Assembly: GCA_949299455.1 (NCBI GenBank)
Contig: CASGAN010000003.1
Coordinates: 1-64,000 of the forward strand
Reading direction: 5' to 3'
DNA length: 64,000 nt
Source: an uncultured Oscillospiraceae bacterium
Lineage (GTDB): Bacteria; Bacillota; Clostridia; Oscillospirales; Ruminococcaceae
Of the stretch, positions 53,239 to 62,040 are shown in pieces (the stretch's first letter is position 1; each line of letters starts with the position of its first letter). A program made the translations under genes and the position numbers. The notes beneath the pieces are model-generated. The model saw nothing but the letters and a program-made list of their open reading frames with translations. It ran no database searches and was not told where the DNA came from.

Positions 53239-53314
53239 AATAAGGAAAATCGCGGACTTTGCATGTTTTCATGTGTTCGCGCAATACTTTAATTATAAAA
53301 CGGAGGTTGCCACT

Positions 53315-53563
53315 TTGGACGCATTGAAAATCGTTGCAAGCGTGCTCTTGCTCATCGCAAGCATCATGATCATTGTGCTGGTTCTGATGCAGAACAGCAA
53401 ACAGTCTGGTCTTTCTGCTTTAAACGCTTCCGCTGATTCCTACTTCAGCAAAAACAAAAGCAGAACGCTCAGTGCAAAAATCGTTTCGCTCACAAGAATT
53501 TTCGTCATTGTCTTCTTTGTTTTAACGATTGCGCTGAACCTGTTTGTTGCACATTTGAAATAA
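53315..53563 (+). CDS. secG: Preprotein translocase subunit SecG
   Basis: An 82-residue membrane protein of the SecYEG translocon. Two hydrophobic helices (about residues 6-27 and 58-79) flank the typical QNSKQSGLSAL loop. The start is a TTG at 53315 with GGAGG 8 bases upstream; the frame further upstream has no ribosome binding site. The secG-rnr order is that of many Firmicutes, but smpB does not follow here. Confidence 0.93.
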   Translation: MDALKIVASVLLLIASIMIIVLVLMQNSKQSGLSALNASADSYFSKNKSRTLSAKIVSLTRIFVIVFFVLTIALNLFVAHLK

Positions 53564-53571
53564 TGATTGCA

Positions 53572-53607
53572 AAAAACGCCCTGTGGTTTTACGACAGGGC
53601 TTTTTTT
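53572..53607 (+). terminator. Terminator between secG and rnr
   Basis: GCCCTGT pairs with ACAGGGC, followed by seven Ts. rnr therefore depends on read-through or a promoter not recognised here. Confidence 0.8.
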
Positions 53608-53654
53608 ATGTCCTGATTTTGGCTGATAACGTCTATTTTTGATAGGAGAATTGT

Positions 53655-55763
53655 ATGAATGATCAATTAAAAAAGCGGATTCTCTCCGCTTTGCAAGGCG
53701 CCGGACGACGCGGCATGCGTTTTTCGGAGCTTTCCCGCCGGTGTTTTATTTCAAGACAGCTTGAAACACAGTTTCGCGCCTGTCTGCGCGTGCTTGAACA
53801 GGAAAAGAAAATCACCGACACCCGCTATATGCTTTACCACAACGAGGCTGCCGGCATTCGTGAAGCAGTCGTCACCCGCTTAAACCGTACATTCGGATTT
53901 GTCCGCCTGTGCGACACCGAAGAGGAAATGTTTGTCCCGGGCAAGTTTTTCATGGGTGCAATGCTCGGCGACCGTGTCATGGTCGCACCGCTGCCTTCCC
54001 GCGGCACATCGCCCGAGGGTGAGGTCGTCCGCATTTTGGAAACAGCACACGCCTCGTTTACCGGAACATTTTTGATCGAGGACGGCATGCCAATGGTACA
54101 GCCGGACACAATGATCAAATTCCCGTTAAAAATCGCGCCGCATGACACAAACGGCGCCAAAGAGGGCGACAAAATCCTGTGTGTGGTCATTAAACGCGGA
54201 AAATCCCATTCCGATCACATCGCACGTGTTTTACAGACATACGGCGACAGCCAGAAGGCTTCGCACTGCGCCGACGCAATCCTCGATGCAAACGAAATCA
54301 AGCTTTCGTTCCCGCATCTTGTCACAGAAACGGCGGACAAGCTGTGCGCACGCGGAATCACACCGCTCGACGAAGAGGGCCGCACCGATCTTAGGCATCT
54401 GCCGATCTTTACGATCGACTCCGCCGAATCGAAAGACTTGGACGACGCTGTTTCCATCGAACGCACCGAATCCGGTTACCGCTTAGGCGTTCACATCGCG
54501 GACGTTTCGCACTACGTGCAGCCGAACACCCCGCTCGACACGGAGGCATTCCGCCGCGGCACGAGTATCTATTTTGCAGACCGCGTCATTCCGATGCTGC
54601 CGCCGTCTCTTTCAAACGGCATCTGCTCGTTAAACCCGAACGAGGATCGTCTGGCATTTTCGTGCTTCATGGACATCTCCGCCGACGGACAGCTTTGCGG
54701 ATGGAAATTTGAAAAATCGATCATCCGCTCGCGTGTCAAAGGCGTTTATAAAGAATTAAACGCCATCTTGGACGGCTCTGCTTCCGAAGAACTCTTAAAA
54801 AAATATGACGGTCTCACCGATGACATCGCTTTGATGAAAGAGCTCGCCGACATTCTCACGGAAAACAAACGCCGCCGCGGTGCGCCTGACATTGAAACCC
54901 GCGAAAGCTATATCATCTTAGACGAAAACCACGTTGCAATCGACATCACCGAACGCAGCCGCGGTGCTTCGGAAGTGATGATCGAGGAATTCATGCTTAT
55001 GGCAAACGAGGCTGCAGCATCGTTCGCAAAAGAAAACAAACTGCCGTTTATCTTCCGTGTGCACGAGCCGCCTGCTGAGGAAAAACTCTCCAATCTGTAC
55101 ACCACATTAAAGGCTCTCGGACAGCCCTGCGCTGATATTAAACCGGGACTTCCTGCCGCCGCACTTGCAGAAGCACTCCGTCAGGCAAAAGGTCTCTCCT
55201 GCGAGCCGCTTGTAAACGTGCTGGTGCTTCGTTCGATGTCCAAAGCGAAATATTATGAAGAACCGCTGGGTCACTACGGACTGGTGCTTCAAAACTACGC
55301 GCAGTTCACCTCGCCGATCCGCCGCTATCCGGATCTTTCGATCCACCGCGTTTTAAGCGATTTCCTCGCAGGCATTCCGGCAAATCTGCTGTGGGAAAAA
55401 TACGGCAACTTCGTCAAACGCTCGGCAAAACAGTCGACTGAAACGGAAATTCAGGCGATGACGCTTGAACGTCAGTGCGACGACTGCTACAAAGCCGAAT
55501 ATATGAAACCACGTGTCGGCGAAGAATTTGACGGCTATATCTCCTCGCTCGCACCGCACGGCATCTATGTCGAGCTTGCAAATACCGTTGAAGGTCTCAT
55601 CCGCATGGACGCACTGCCGGAGGGCGAATATGATCAAAACGAGTTGATCTCGCTTAAGAACCTCACGACAGGCGATATTTACCGCATCGGCGATCCGATT
55701 CGCATTCGCTGCGACAAAGCCGATGTCAGCACCGGAAAGATTGATTTTTCACCGGTGTTCTGA
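53655..55763 (+). CDS. rnr: Ribonuclease R
   Basis: A 702-residue 3'-5' exoribonuclease of the RNase II family, which degrades structured RNA and helps in trans-translation. An N-terminal winged-helix (residues 1-60), cold-shock domains (about 70-230), the RNB catalytic domain (TIDSAESKDLDDAVSIE with the metal-binding aspartates, near residue 260) and a C-terminal S1 domain are present. It ends soon after the S1 domain, without the long lysine-rich tail of the E. coli enzyme. TAGGAG lies before the ATG. Confidence 0.96.
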   Translation: MNDQLKKRILSALQGAGRRGMRFSELSRRCFISRQLETQFRACLRVLEQEKKITDTRYMLYHNEAAGIREAVVTRLNRTFGFVRLCDTEEEMFVPGKFFMGAMLGDRVMVAPLPSRGTSPEGEVVRILETAHASFTGTFLIEDGMPMVQPDTMIKFPLKIAPHDTNGAKEGDKILCVVIKRGKSHSDHIARVLQTYGDSQKASHCADAILDANEIKLSFPHLVTETADKLCARGITPLDEEGRTDLRHLPIFTIDSAESKDLDDAVSIERTESGYRLGVHIADVSHYVQPNTPLDTEAFRRGTSIYFADRVIPMLPPSLSNGICSLNPNEDRLAFSCFMDISADGQLCGWKFEKSIIRSRVKGVYKELNAILDGSASEELLKKYDGLTDDIALMKELADILTENKRRRGAPDIETRESYIILDENHVAIDITERSRGASEVMIEEFMLMANEAAASFAKENKLPFIFRVHEPPAEEKLSNLYTTLKALGQPCADIKPGLPAAALAEALRQAKGLSCEPLVNVLVLRSMSKAKYYEEPLGHYGLVLQNYAQFTSPIRRYPDLSIHRVLSDFLAGIPANLLWEKYGNFVKRSAKQSTETEIQAMTLERQCDDCYKAEYMKPRVGEEFDGYISSLAPHGIYVELANTVEGLIRMDALPEGEYDQNELISLKNLTTGDIYRIGDPIRIRCDKADVSTGKIDFSPVF

Positions 55764-55774
55764 TTTCACCATCA

Positions 55775-55810
55775 AAAAGCACCATCCGTTTTAAACGGAT
55801 GGTGTTTTTT
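55775..55810. terminator. Bidirectional terminator after rnr
   Basis: CACCATCCGTT pairs with AACGGATGGTG in A-rich and T-rich flanks. The TAA stop codon of the opposite gene (55791-55793) forms its three-base loop. Confidence 0.85.
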
Positions 55811-57272
55811 CTTTTCTCAGTAAAATCGGTTCGGGCAGATTTGTGCAGTGCAAAATTTCCTGTGCCTCACGAAGCGGAAGATTCGGAATCACATGCCGTT
55901 TTTTCCCTTCGGAAAATGTATCGATCACCACATCGCAGCAACCGGAAAAAAACTGTGTAAAGCTGCGTTTGATCTGAATGCTCACAATGCGCTGTGCCGG
56001 AACAATCACCGTCTTAAACCGGTACCAAAACGTGTACTGCAGCGTGTATACGCCTTGTTGTACACCGATTCCGTTGTGAAAAAACGATACGAGCTTAACA
56101 ATCAGATACCACACACATGGAATCTCGGACATAATCCACAAAAACAGCACCGTACTGCGCAGATCGGGAACCCATCGCCAAACGACAATCCAAACACATG
56201 TCACTGCGCCAATCCAAGCAGCGGGCGGAAACAAAAAGCGCGTCAGATAGCGCACACGCGGCCGCACAGTTGGTTTACACCTAGAAAACTCCGGCAGCAA
56301 AAGCCTAAGGTTATCCCGAAACGATGCGCGGTCACACGACGGCATCAGCACCGACAGCTCATCTTTTTTCTTTCCGTAACCGTTGGCATGCAGAAAGACC
56401 GTATAGAGCCCGAGCGCCTTCGTAAAAAGATTTTGCTGAATCTCAATCAGATTGATCCGCGCCACCGTCAGATCATACAGCCGCCTGGAAAACAGCCCAC
56501 TTTCAATCCGCAGATATGCACCGCGGCGCGCCGCCGAAAAGCGGAGATTGCGCACAAGATTTTTTAAAAACGATACACTCCATCCGCCGAGAATCGTGAG
56601 TCCAATGATTGCGGCAACCGGCGGAATCCCACGCACAAGCACTTGAGTGACGGTAGTGATCTGGTCAAATACCTCACGTTCAATATTGCGTCCAAACACC
56701 TTGCCGGCACCGGAAAACAGCGTCGACAAAAACAGCACGCCGCCCAATGAATTGGACGCAATCAGCGAAAGAATCGCAATGTTTCTGTTTTTAGGAAGAT
56801 AGACGCGTTCCATGCTTCGTTTCTGCCGGACACGGCATCGTTCCACAAGTGTCTGCGCCTCGTCTTTTTTCAAAAGCATCGAAAAATCATAGGAACGCGG
56901 GCTGCCGCCGTCCGTATCGGCGCACACATAGACTGCACGCAGCGGCATCAGATAAAAAAGCGACTCCTTTGTCACCACGCTCAGCTTTTCAAACGGCACA
57001 AGCTGCGTTTTGACAAAAAAGATCCCCTGACGATATTGGATTCCTGTTTTCTCCAAGCGATATTCGCGTCCATACCAGCGGATAAAGCCAAGTCCCACAA
57101 TGAGAAAAATGACAATGAGGTCAAGCCATGCACCGCGCAGCCAGTCAATCAAATGATCCATGGTAAATAACAGCGAATAGAGTGCACGCAGTGCAGGAAA
57201 AATCAAAAGGCCTAAGAATCGGGACACAGACAGCACAATATCAACCGGATGTGCATGACGATACGATTTCAT
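55791..57272 (-). CDS. PH-domain membrane protein, YdbT-like
   Basis: A 493-residue membrane protein of the bacterial PH-domain (bPH2, DUF304) family, similar to B. subtilis YdbT. Three PH-like modules of about 70-80 residues can be traced, each after a pair of hydrophobic helices (near residues 15-65, 170-245 and 360-410). Its start overlaps the stop of the YdbS-like gene by four bases. In B. subtilis, YdbS and YdbT help resist amylocyclicin; whether this holds here is inference only. Confidence 0.85.
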   Translation of the reverse strand: MKSYRHAHPVDIVLSVSRFLGLLIFPALRALYSLLFTMDHLIDWLRGAWLDLIVIFLIVGLGFIRWYGREYRLEKTGIQYRQGIFFVKTQLVPFEKLSVVTKESLFYLMPLRAVYVCADTDGGSPRSYDFSMLLKKDEAQTLVERCRVRQKRSMERVYLPKNRNIAILSLIASNSLGGVLFLSTLFSGAGKVFGRNIEREVFDQITTVTQVLVRGIPPVAAIIGLTILGGWSVSFLKNLVRNLRFSAARRGAYLRIESGLFSRRLYDLTVARINLIEIQQNLFTKALGLYTVFLHANGYGKKKDELSVLMPSCDRASFRDNLRLLLPEFSRCKPTVRPRVRYLTRFLFPPAAWIGAVTCVWIVVWRWVPDLRSTVLFLWIMSEIPCVWYLIVKLVSFFHNGIGVQQGVYTLQYTFWYRFKTVIVPAQRIVSIQIKRSFTQFFSGCCDVVIDTFSEGKKRHVIPNLPLREAQEILHCTNLPEPILLRKEKTPSV

Positions 57273-57703
57273 GAAGCTCCTCCGGACAGCGCATCATACA
57301 GCCGCTGTGCATGCTGCTCATCCACCATGTGAATAACCGATGTGCCGCCTGCTGCATGAACAACGATCGTCACAGTGTGCAAAAGCGTGCTGACAGGACC
57401 CTGCACCCGTGTGACAAATGCAATCCGTCCGCGGCGCATCACACGTGTTTTCGGAAACAGCACACCGCCGTGGCAGATCAAACGCGATTCATCCAATTCA
57501 TATACCATCGACAGCCATAAAAGCGGCAGATACAAAAACGAAACAAGCACATACGAAGCGCCGAGCAGCCAAAAAAGCAGATACCAAAGCCATGTGCCCT
57601 CTACAAACACAAACACAATGATGCCGGCCAAAAGAATCAGCGCCAAAAACGCCGCACATTCCCACCAAACAAGCACTCGCTTTGTCAATGTGATCTGCTC
57701 CAT
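57269..57703 (-). CDS. PH-domain membrane protein, YdbS-like
   Basis: A 144-residue bPH-family protein. Two adjacent membrane helices (about residues 13-65) are followed by a single PH-like domain with RLICHGGVLFPKTRVMRRGRI. This arrangement is that of YdbS. It is the first gene of a two-gene operon, overlapping the YdbT-like gene by four bases (ATGA). Promoter at 57746-57774. Confidence 0.83.
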   Translation of the reverse strand: MEQITLTKRVLVWWECAAFLALILLAGIIVFVFVEGTWLWYLLFWLLGASYVLVSFLYLPLLWLSMVYELDESRLICHGGVLFPKTRVMRRGRIAFVTRVQGPVSTLLHTVTIVVHAAGGTSVIHMVDEQHAQRLYDALSGGAS

Positions 57704-57745
57704 CGCTTTGCCTCCTTACGTTTGATCTGAATGTGGTACACGTCG

Positions 57746-57774
57746 ATTGTACCATGTTTTTTGCCCGTCATCAA
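57746..57774 (-). promoter_or_regulatory. Promoter of the PH-domain operon
   Basis: Minus-strand TTGATG (57769-57774), 17-base spacer, TACAAT (57746-57751). Confidence 0.6.
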
Positions 57775-57783
57775 TTCATATGC

Positions 57784-57825
57784 AAAAAATACCGACTGAA
57801 TCAACACACTTCAGTCGGTATTTTT
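57784..57825 (-). terminator. Terminator of the G5/3D gene
   Basis: AATACCGACTGAA pairs with TTCAGTCGGTATT over a 9-base loop and is flanked by A- and T-tracts. Confidence 0.88.
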
Positions 57826-57839
57826 CCATTTTCCTTTGG

Positions 57840-58874
57840 TTATGATAAGACGTAGATCTCAACGGTTTTTGCACCGAACAAACAGCTTTCGGTATACGTC
57901 GAGAAGAACAAGTCAACCAGACACACACCGTTTGTCACGGCAGGACCTGTATCCGCAACCACCGAATATCCATATACGAACGAACCGTCCGGTGTTTTGA
58001 TATACAGCTTTGTACCGCGCGGGAACTGGCTTAAATTCATTGCCACATGGCCCGGTTTTAATTTGGTCGGCCGTCCGAGTGCGGAATATGCCGTTGCTTT
58101 ACCGGTCACTTTGTATTTGTAGGAAACCGGGTTGCCGTTTGCATCGAGCACGATTTCATCGCTTGGAACAAGCTGAGAAACCGGTGCGTCCGGATCGCCC
58201 ACCAGCACATGCGCTGCAACCGGTGAAACGGTCACGGTTTCGCTTAATACTTCCTCTTCGACCAGCACGCCGTCAATATAGGTGCGCTTTGTCTGCGTTT
58301 CCTGCACACCGTTTTGTCCTTCGAACAGTGTGCGGGTTTTTCCCTTTGCCAGCGTGCGTGTCGGAAATTCCACCGTGTCAAACGGAATCTCTGTCTGTGT
58401 GGTCACTGTTTCATAAGTGACACGGTTAATCGCTACCTGCATGCCGTCATAGACCGGCTCTTCAAGCGATGCATTCATCAAATCGTCGTCTGTCACTGTA
58501 AGCGATGCTGCTGCAAGCGCATCGGCTACCGTGCCCTCTGTCAGATACACAACGTGTTCCTGTCCATCAGCAGAAATTTTGATCTCACTTGCGCGTTCAA
58601 TCGTGATCGTCGCACGATTGTTTTCAAATCCTGAAAAGATATATTTGTCATGCGCTGACAAAGTGATGGATTCCTGTTTTAAAATATCTTCCGGTTCGCT
58701 GCAGGAAGTCAATGCCACTGTTTTGGTTCCTTCGTCGTCGATGACTACGGAATATTTTGCAAACGTTGCACCGCCAAAGACGCTGATGAGCATCACGCTG
58801 ACGAATGCCATTGCCGCAAACCGCATCCACTTCGAATCAAACAGTGTCTTGAACCTGTGTTGAATCGTTTCCAT
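57840..58874 (-). CDS. G5 and 3D domain cell-wall protein (YabE/RpfB-like)
   Basis: A 344-residue exported protein. A membrane segment lies at residues 18-38, two DUF348 repeats at about 44-150, a G5 domain at about 153-227 and a 3D domain from about 255 to the end. YabE and RpfB relatives act on peptidoglycan during growth or germination. In the 3D domain the aspartates at 308 (ADTG) and 321 (VDLFF) are kept, while the first of the three is replaced by Asn280 (VAMN). GGAGGG lies 6 bases before the ATG, and a consensus promoter lies at 58971-58999. Confidence 0.9.
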   Translation of the reverse strand: METIQHRFKTLFDSKWMRFAAMAFVSVMLISVFGGATFAKYSVVIDDEGTKTVALTSCSEPEDILKQESITLSAHDKYIFSGFENNRATITIERASEIKISADGQEHVVYLTEGTVADALAAASLTVTDDDLMNASLEEPVYDGMQVAINRVTYETVTTQTEIPFDTVEFPTRTLAKGKTRTLFEGQNGVQETQTKRTYIDGVLVEEEVLSETVTVSPVAAHVLVGDPDAPVSQLVPSDEIVLDANGNPVSYKYKVTGKATAYSALGRPTKLKPGHVAMNLSQFPRGTKLYIKTPDGSFVYGYSVVADTGPAVTNGVCLVDLFFSTYTESCLFGAKTVEIYVLS

Positions 58875-58970
58875 GTGTCGCCCTCCAATGGTTTCGAATT
58901 TCAGTACGTTTTATATTTCGGCGAAAAACGGTTTCAATGCTTTTGTAACCATTGTTACCGTTTTGTAAGT

Positions 58971-58999
58971 ATTATATTCAGGAGTGCGTCATTTGTCAA
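58971..58999 (-). promoter_or_regulatory. Promoter of the G5/3D gene
   Basis: Minus-strand TTGACA (58994-58999), 17-base spacer, TATAAT (58971-58976), both perfect. Confidence 0.8.
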
Positions 59000-59386
59000 A
59001 GGCAAAAACAAGATGCTTTTTATTGATTTTGCACAAGCATATTTCCTTTTTCAGCCATATGAAAGGGAAACAGTTTCCAGAAACAATTGTTTTTCGCGGT
59101 AAATGTCTTTGATTTTACAGAAGAAAAAAATCATTGCTGTGCAAAAGGCTGAATCGGGCATTTCATTTTCTATAGTAATATTGTTTTTTATTTTAAACAA
59201 TATAAATTTATTTTTATGATAAACTCATATAAAAATAAAAAAATAAAAATTACAAATCGTATAATAAAAAATGATATTATTAAAAGTATATATTCATGAA
59301 TTAAAAATGAATAAGAATCAATATCAAACTTGAAAACAGCTGTTTTTCCGCTCTTTTTCAGCTGACTTTTTTTAAAAAACAAAAAA

Positions 59387-59425
59387 CCGGACAGAAACAT
59401 TACAAAATGTAATGTTTCTGTCCGG
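59387..59425 (-). terminator. Terminator of the gpr-spoIIP group
   Basis: An 18-bp perfect stem with a three-base loop: CCGGACAGAAACATTACA with its complement, followed on the minus strand by TTTTTTGTTTTTT. Confidence 0.92.
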
Positions 59426-59444
59426 CAAAATACCGACGTTTTTC

Positions 59445-59747
59445 TCAGCCAAACATAAAAAATAAAAACTGAGCCGCACGGTCATACAGCCAAAACATCA
59501 GTTTTGCAGGCGGAAATGCCGAAACAACCGATTGAAACTGTGTCAGCCGCGAAAAAAGCGCTGTTTTTGAAAATGTGTCCTCGCCAAACAGCGCACTCCC
59601 CTGCGCACCGGCATCCGCAAGCGTTTCCCCTTGTGCAAACGAATGCATCTGATCATATGCCGCAAGCAGGCCGATTCCTGTCACGGCAATAATGAGCGTA
59701 ATACACACGGAAATCCAAAAGATCCGTGCATCAATCAATTCCTTCAT
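59445..59747 (-). CDS. Small membrane protein downstream of spoIIP
   Basis: A 100-residue protein with one strong hydrophobic helix at residues 8-31 and a weaker hydrophobic end (LMFWLYDRAAQFLFFMFG). I recognise no family. It follows spoIIP by nine bases and is followed by the strongest terminator of the window, so it almost certainly belongs to the sporulation unit. It may be exported through its first helix. A role in sporulation is inferred from position only. Confidence 0.72.
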   Translation of the reverse strand: MKELIDARIFWISVCITLIIAVTGIGLLAAYDQMHSFAQGETLADAGAQGSALFGEDTFSKTALFSRLTQFQSVVSAFPPAKLMFWLYDRAAQFLFFMFG

Positions 59748-59756
59748 CTGTTTTCC

Positions 59757-60896
59757 CTATCCTTTTAATGAGAGCAATGTTTTTGCAAGCGATTTTCCAA
59801 CCAGTTCACCGCAGTATACCGCCTCTGCAAGTGAGTTCGCATGACCGCCCATCTCGAGCAGAATCGAACCGGTTGTGAGATCCTGATTATATTTACGGTA
59901 GCTGAACATGACAGGACGCGTCAGTGTCGGATAGTCCGCCTCCATCTGATTTTGAAGTGCCGCACTCAGCTTTAAGTTTTCAAGGTAGTTTGGCATATTC
60001 ATCGTACCGTCGTCTGCACCGGAAATAATCATCACCTGTGCACACGGCTTGCCGTTGATGGTCGTTGCAGGTGCAATCATACGGTCGTTTGCGGGCTGGA
60101 TTGCATCACGGTGTACGTCAAGCACCACCTTGATCGTGGGATACTTTTCAAGATATGATTTGACCGTTTGAGCAGACCGCTCATACGAACCGGTATAGGA
60201 CGGATAGTCATGCAGTGTTTCATCCTGAATGACGCCGATGCCCGCTGCAACGAGCTGTGCTTTGATCTCTGCGCCCACGCGGCACATATTTTTGCTTGTA
60301 TCGCGGTTACGCGACGGAAACGACGGATCAAACCAATCATAAATACCCGGCTGATACGACTCTGTGGCATGCGAATGCATAATGAGCACTTCCGGTGTTT
60401 TTCCGTCTGCAATAATCGAAAATGCCGGTTTTTGTGCAATCGTCTGCTGAATCGTTTCTGTACTCACCTTGGTGCTGTTTTTAATATATCCGTGTGCCAG
60501 TGGGATATACGTACCGCTTCCGCCGCCTTTATACTGCTGACGGACAATCGTCCCGGCGTTTTCCGGCTTTTGAAGCGTTTGATCGTCAAGCGATGTGGTT
60601 TCTGTCTGTTCGGAAGAGGACTCCTCTGTCAGATCTGTGCTCTCTTCTGGTGTTGTTTCCACAGAGTCGCCCGACGTCTGTACCTGCTCGTCAAGAGGAT
60701 CTGCATCACCGCTTCCCGCAAAAACCGCTTCTGTATCAAACCCAAACGAAACCGATGCGGAAAAGAGTGCTGTCTGCGCCAAAACCGGCGAAACAAACGG
60801 AATGGTTTTCACCACTGCCAAATAACACAAAACACCGCCGATTCCTCCCGCAATCAACTTGCATATCTGATGTTTTTGCGCATGCCATCGCTTCAT
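59757..60896 (-). CDS. spoIIP: Stage II sporulation protein P
   Basis: A 379-residue SpoIIP, the amidase and endopeptidase that works with SpoIID and SpoIIM to degrade septal peptidoglycan during engulfment. A membrane anchor at about residues 12-35 is followed by a Glu/Ser/Thr-rich linker (65-110) and the catalytic domain from about 150, with the metal-site MHSHATESY, KVVLDVHRDAI and the late LLEMGGHANSL. The ATG at 60896 follows GGGAGG by about ten bases. It follows gpr in the same direction, the conserved gpr-spoIIP order. Confidence 0.95.
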   Translation of the reverse strand: MKRWHAQKHQICKLIAGGIGGVLCYLAVVKTIPFVSPVLAQTALFSASVSFGFDTEAVFAGSGDADPLDEQVQTSGDSVETTPEESTDLTEESSSEQTETTSLDDQTLQKPENAGTIVRQQYKGGGSGTYIPLAHGYIKNSTKVSTETIQQTIAQKPAFSIIADGKTPEVLIMHSHATESYQPGIYDWFDPSFPSRNRDTSKNMCRVGAEIKAQLVAAGIGVIQDETLHDYPSYTGSYERSAQTVKSYLEKYPTIKVVLDVHRDAIQPANDRMIAPATTINGKPCAQVMIISGADDGTMNMPNYLENLKLSAALQNQMEADYPTLTRPVMFSYRKYNQDLTTGSILLEMGGHANSLAEAVYCGELVGKSLAKTLLSLKG

Positions 60897-61014
60897 TATA
60901 ATATGATCCTCCCTGTGCATCAAAATTGCGCGGCGGATACTCGTTACAGGATGTCCCCGCCGTCAATCGCCTTCCCGTTTTTCAATGGATATGCACACGG
61001 ACTTCATTTTATCC

Positions 61015-61824
61015 CTACGAAACCAATGCAGACAGCTCGTCCACTGTCAAATTCGGATGAAGTGCACAGTTGATCGCAAGCGAAACGGTGCGCGCCGCAT
61101 GTTCGACTGCCTGGTCAATCTCCCGCGGTGTAATCATCATCGGCATTGACGTTTCCTGCTTTGGAAACGGAACCTCGGTCACAGTCGGCACCCCCACCGC
61201 AATCACCGGCACACCGATCGTTTTTTCGGAAAGCTCTGCGCGGCTGTTTCCAACACCGGAACCAGGTGAAATCCCGGTATCACAGATCTGGACCGTCGTA
61301 AGCAGCCGCTCTACTTCTGCGGCGGCCAGCGCATCAATCACAATCACACATCCGCCCGCAGCCACATCGGCGATTCGTCTTACAAACGCAGACGACTCAA
61401 TTCCCGTTTGTCCCATGACGCCCGGACTCACTGCACAAACGCTTCGAAGCGGCGGCAAGGAAGGCAGCGTAAGCTTTTTAAGATGACGCGTCACCAATAT
61501 TTTTTCGGCGGCAAGCGGTCCCACTGCATCAGGCGTAATCATCCGGTTTCCAAGGCCCACAACCAAAACAGGTGCATCCGGATTGTCCGGCAAAAATTCT
61601 GCCAGTACATCCGAAAGCCGCTTAACTTCACCCAAAAAATCAGAGGGTGATTTGCAGAAATTTTCCACCGAAACGGTGGTGTACTTTCCCTTTGGTTTTC
61701 CGACCGATTCGGCCGCTTCGTCTGTTAGAATCTCCACTGTATGCACTGATGCAGACTGATTGATTCGAACGCCGTTTACTGCTTTGTTTGGAATTTGCTC
61801 CATCGCAAGATCCGTTCTGCGCAT
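61015..61824 (-). CDS. gpr: Germination protease GPR
   Basis: A 269-residue germination protease, which degrades small acid-soluble spore proteins at germination. Conserved blocks are VVGLGNRMITPDAVGP, PGVMGQTGIES, DALAA and PGSGVGNSRAEL. The protein begins MRRTDLAMEQ, so almost no propeptide precedes the TDLA site of the mature form, and an inserted segment found in Bacillus GPR is absent; the protein is about 100 residues shorter than those. GGGGAGG 8 bases upstream supports the ATG at 61824. It is divergent from rpsT. Confidence 0.92.
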   Translation of the reverse strand: MRRTDLAMEQIPNKAVNGVRINQSASVHTVEILTDEAAESVGKPKGKYTTVSVENFCKSPSDFLGEVKRLSDVLAEFLPDNPDAPVLVVGLGNRMITPDAVGPLAAEKILVTRHLKKLTLPSLPPLRSVCAVSPGVMGQTGIESSAFVRRIADVAAGGCVIVIDALAAAEVERLLTTVQICDTGISPGSGVGNSRAELSEKTIGVPVIAVGVPTVTEVPFPKQETSMPMMITPREIDQAVEHAARTVSLAINCALHPNLTVDELSALVS

Positions 61825-61881
61825 GCTTGTTTCCTCCCCGCCAATTTTCAAAAAGAATTTGATGAAATCTGCGAAAAACGC

Positions 61882-61910
61882 TTGCAATTCACCAAAAATC
61901 ATGGTATCAT
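61882..61910 (+). promoter_or_regulatory. rpsT promoter
   Basis: TTGCAA (61882-61887), 17-base spacer, TATCAT (61905-61910), giving a leader of about 120 bases. Confidence 0.6.
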
Positions 61911-62040
61911 ATTTGTTGCTGTATAGTCCAAACGTGTCTCTCGTGCTTATCGTTAAAAGCAATCGGACTATAAGATACACAGATAAGCGTATTGTTTCAA
62001 AAAACAGCCGCTTTATGTATAACGAGGAGGTGCAAACAGA

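Larger units (their letters stand above)
58875..59444. other. 570-base intergenic region, partly AT-rich
   Basis: It holds the promoter of the G5/3D gene, a GTAAC/GTTAC hairpin at 58945-58958 in its leader, a strongly AT-rich stretch at about 59160-59345, and the terminator at 59387-59425. I see no convincing gene: the only open frame in the AT-rich part encodes a low-complexity Phe/Ile string without a ribosome binding site. Confidence 0.7.

Noticed and set aside
59188..59400. A 70-codon frame in the AT-rich region
   Set aside because: The product is a Phe/Ile string resulting from AT-rich DNA, it includes part of a terminator, and no ribosome binding site precedes it.
61825..61881. A sigma-G promoter for gpr
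   Set aside because: I looked for GCATR and CATA-type boxes at suitable spacing upstream of gpr, but the matches were too weak to assign.
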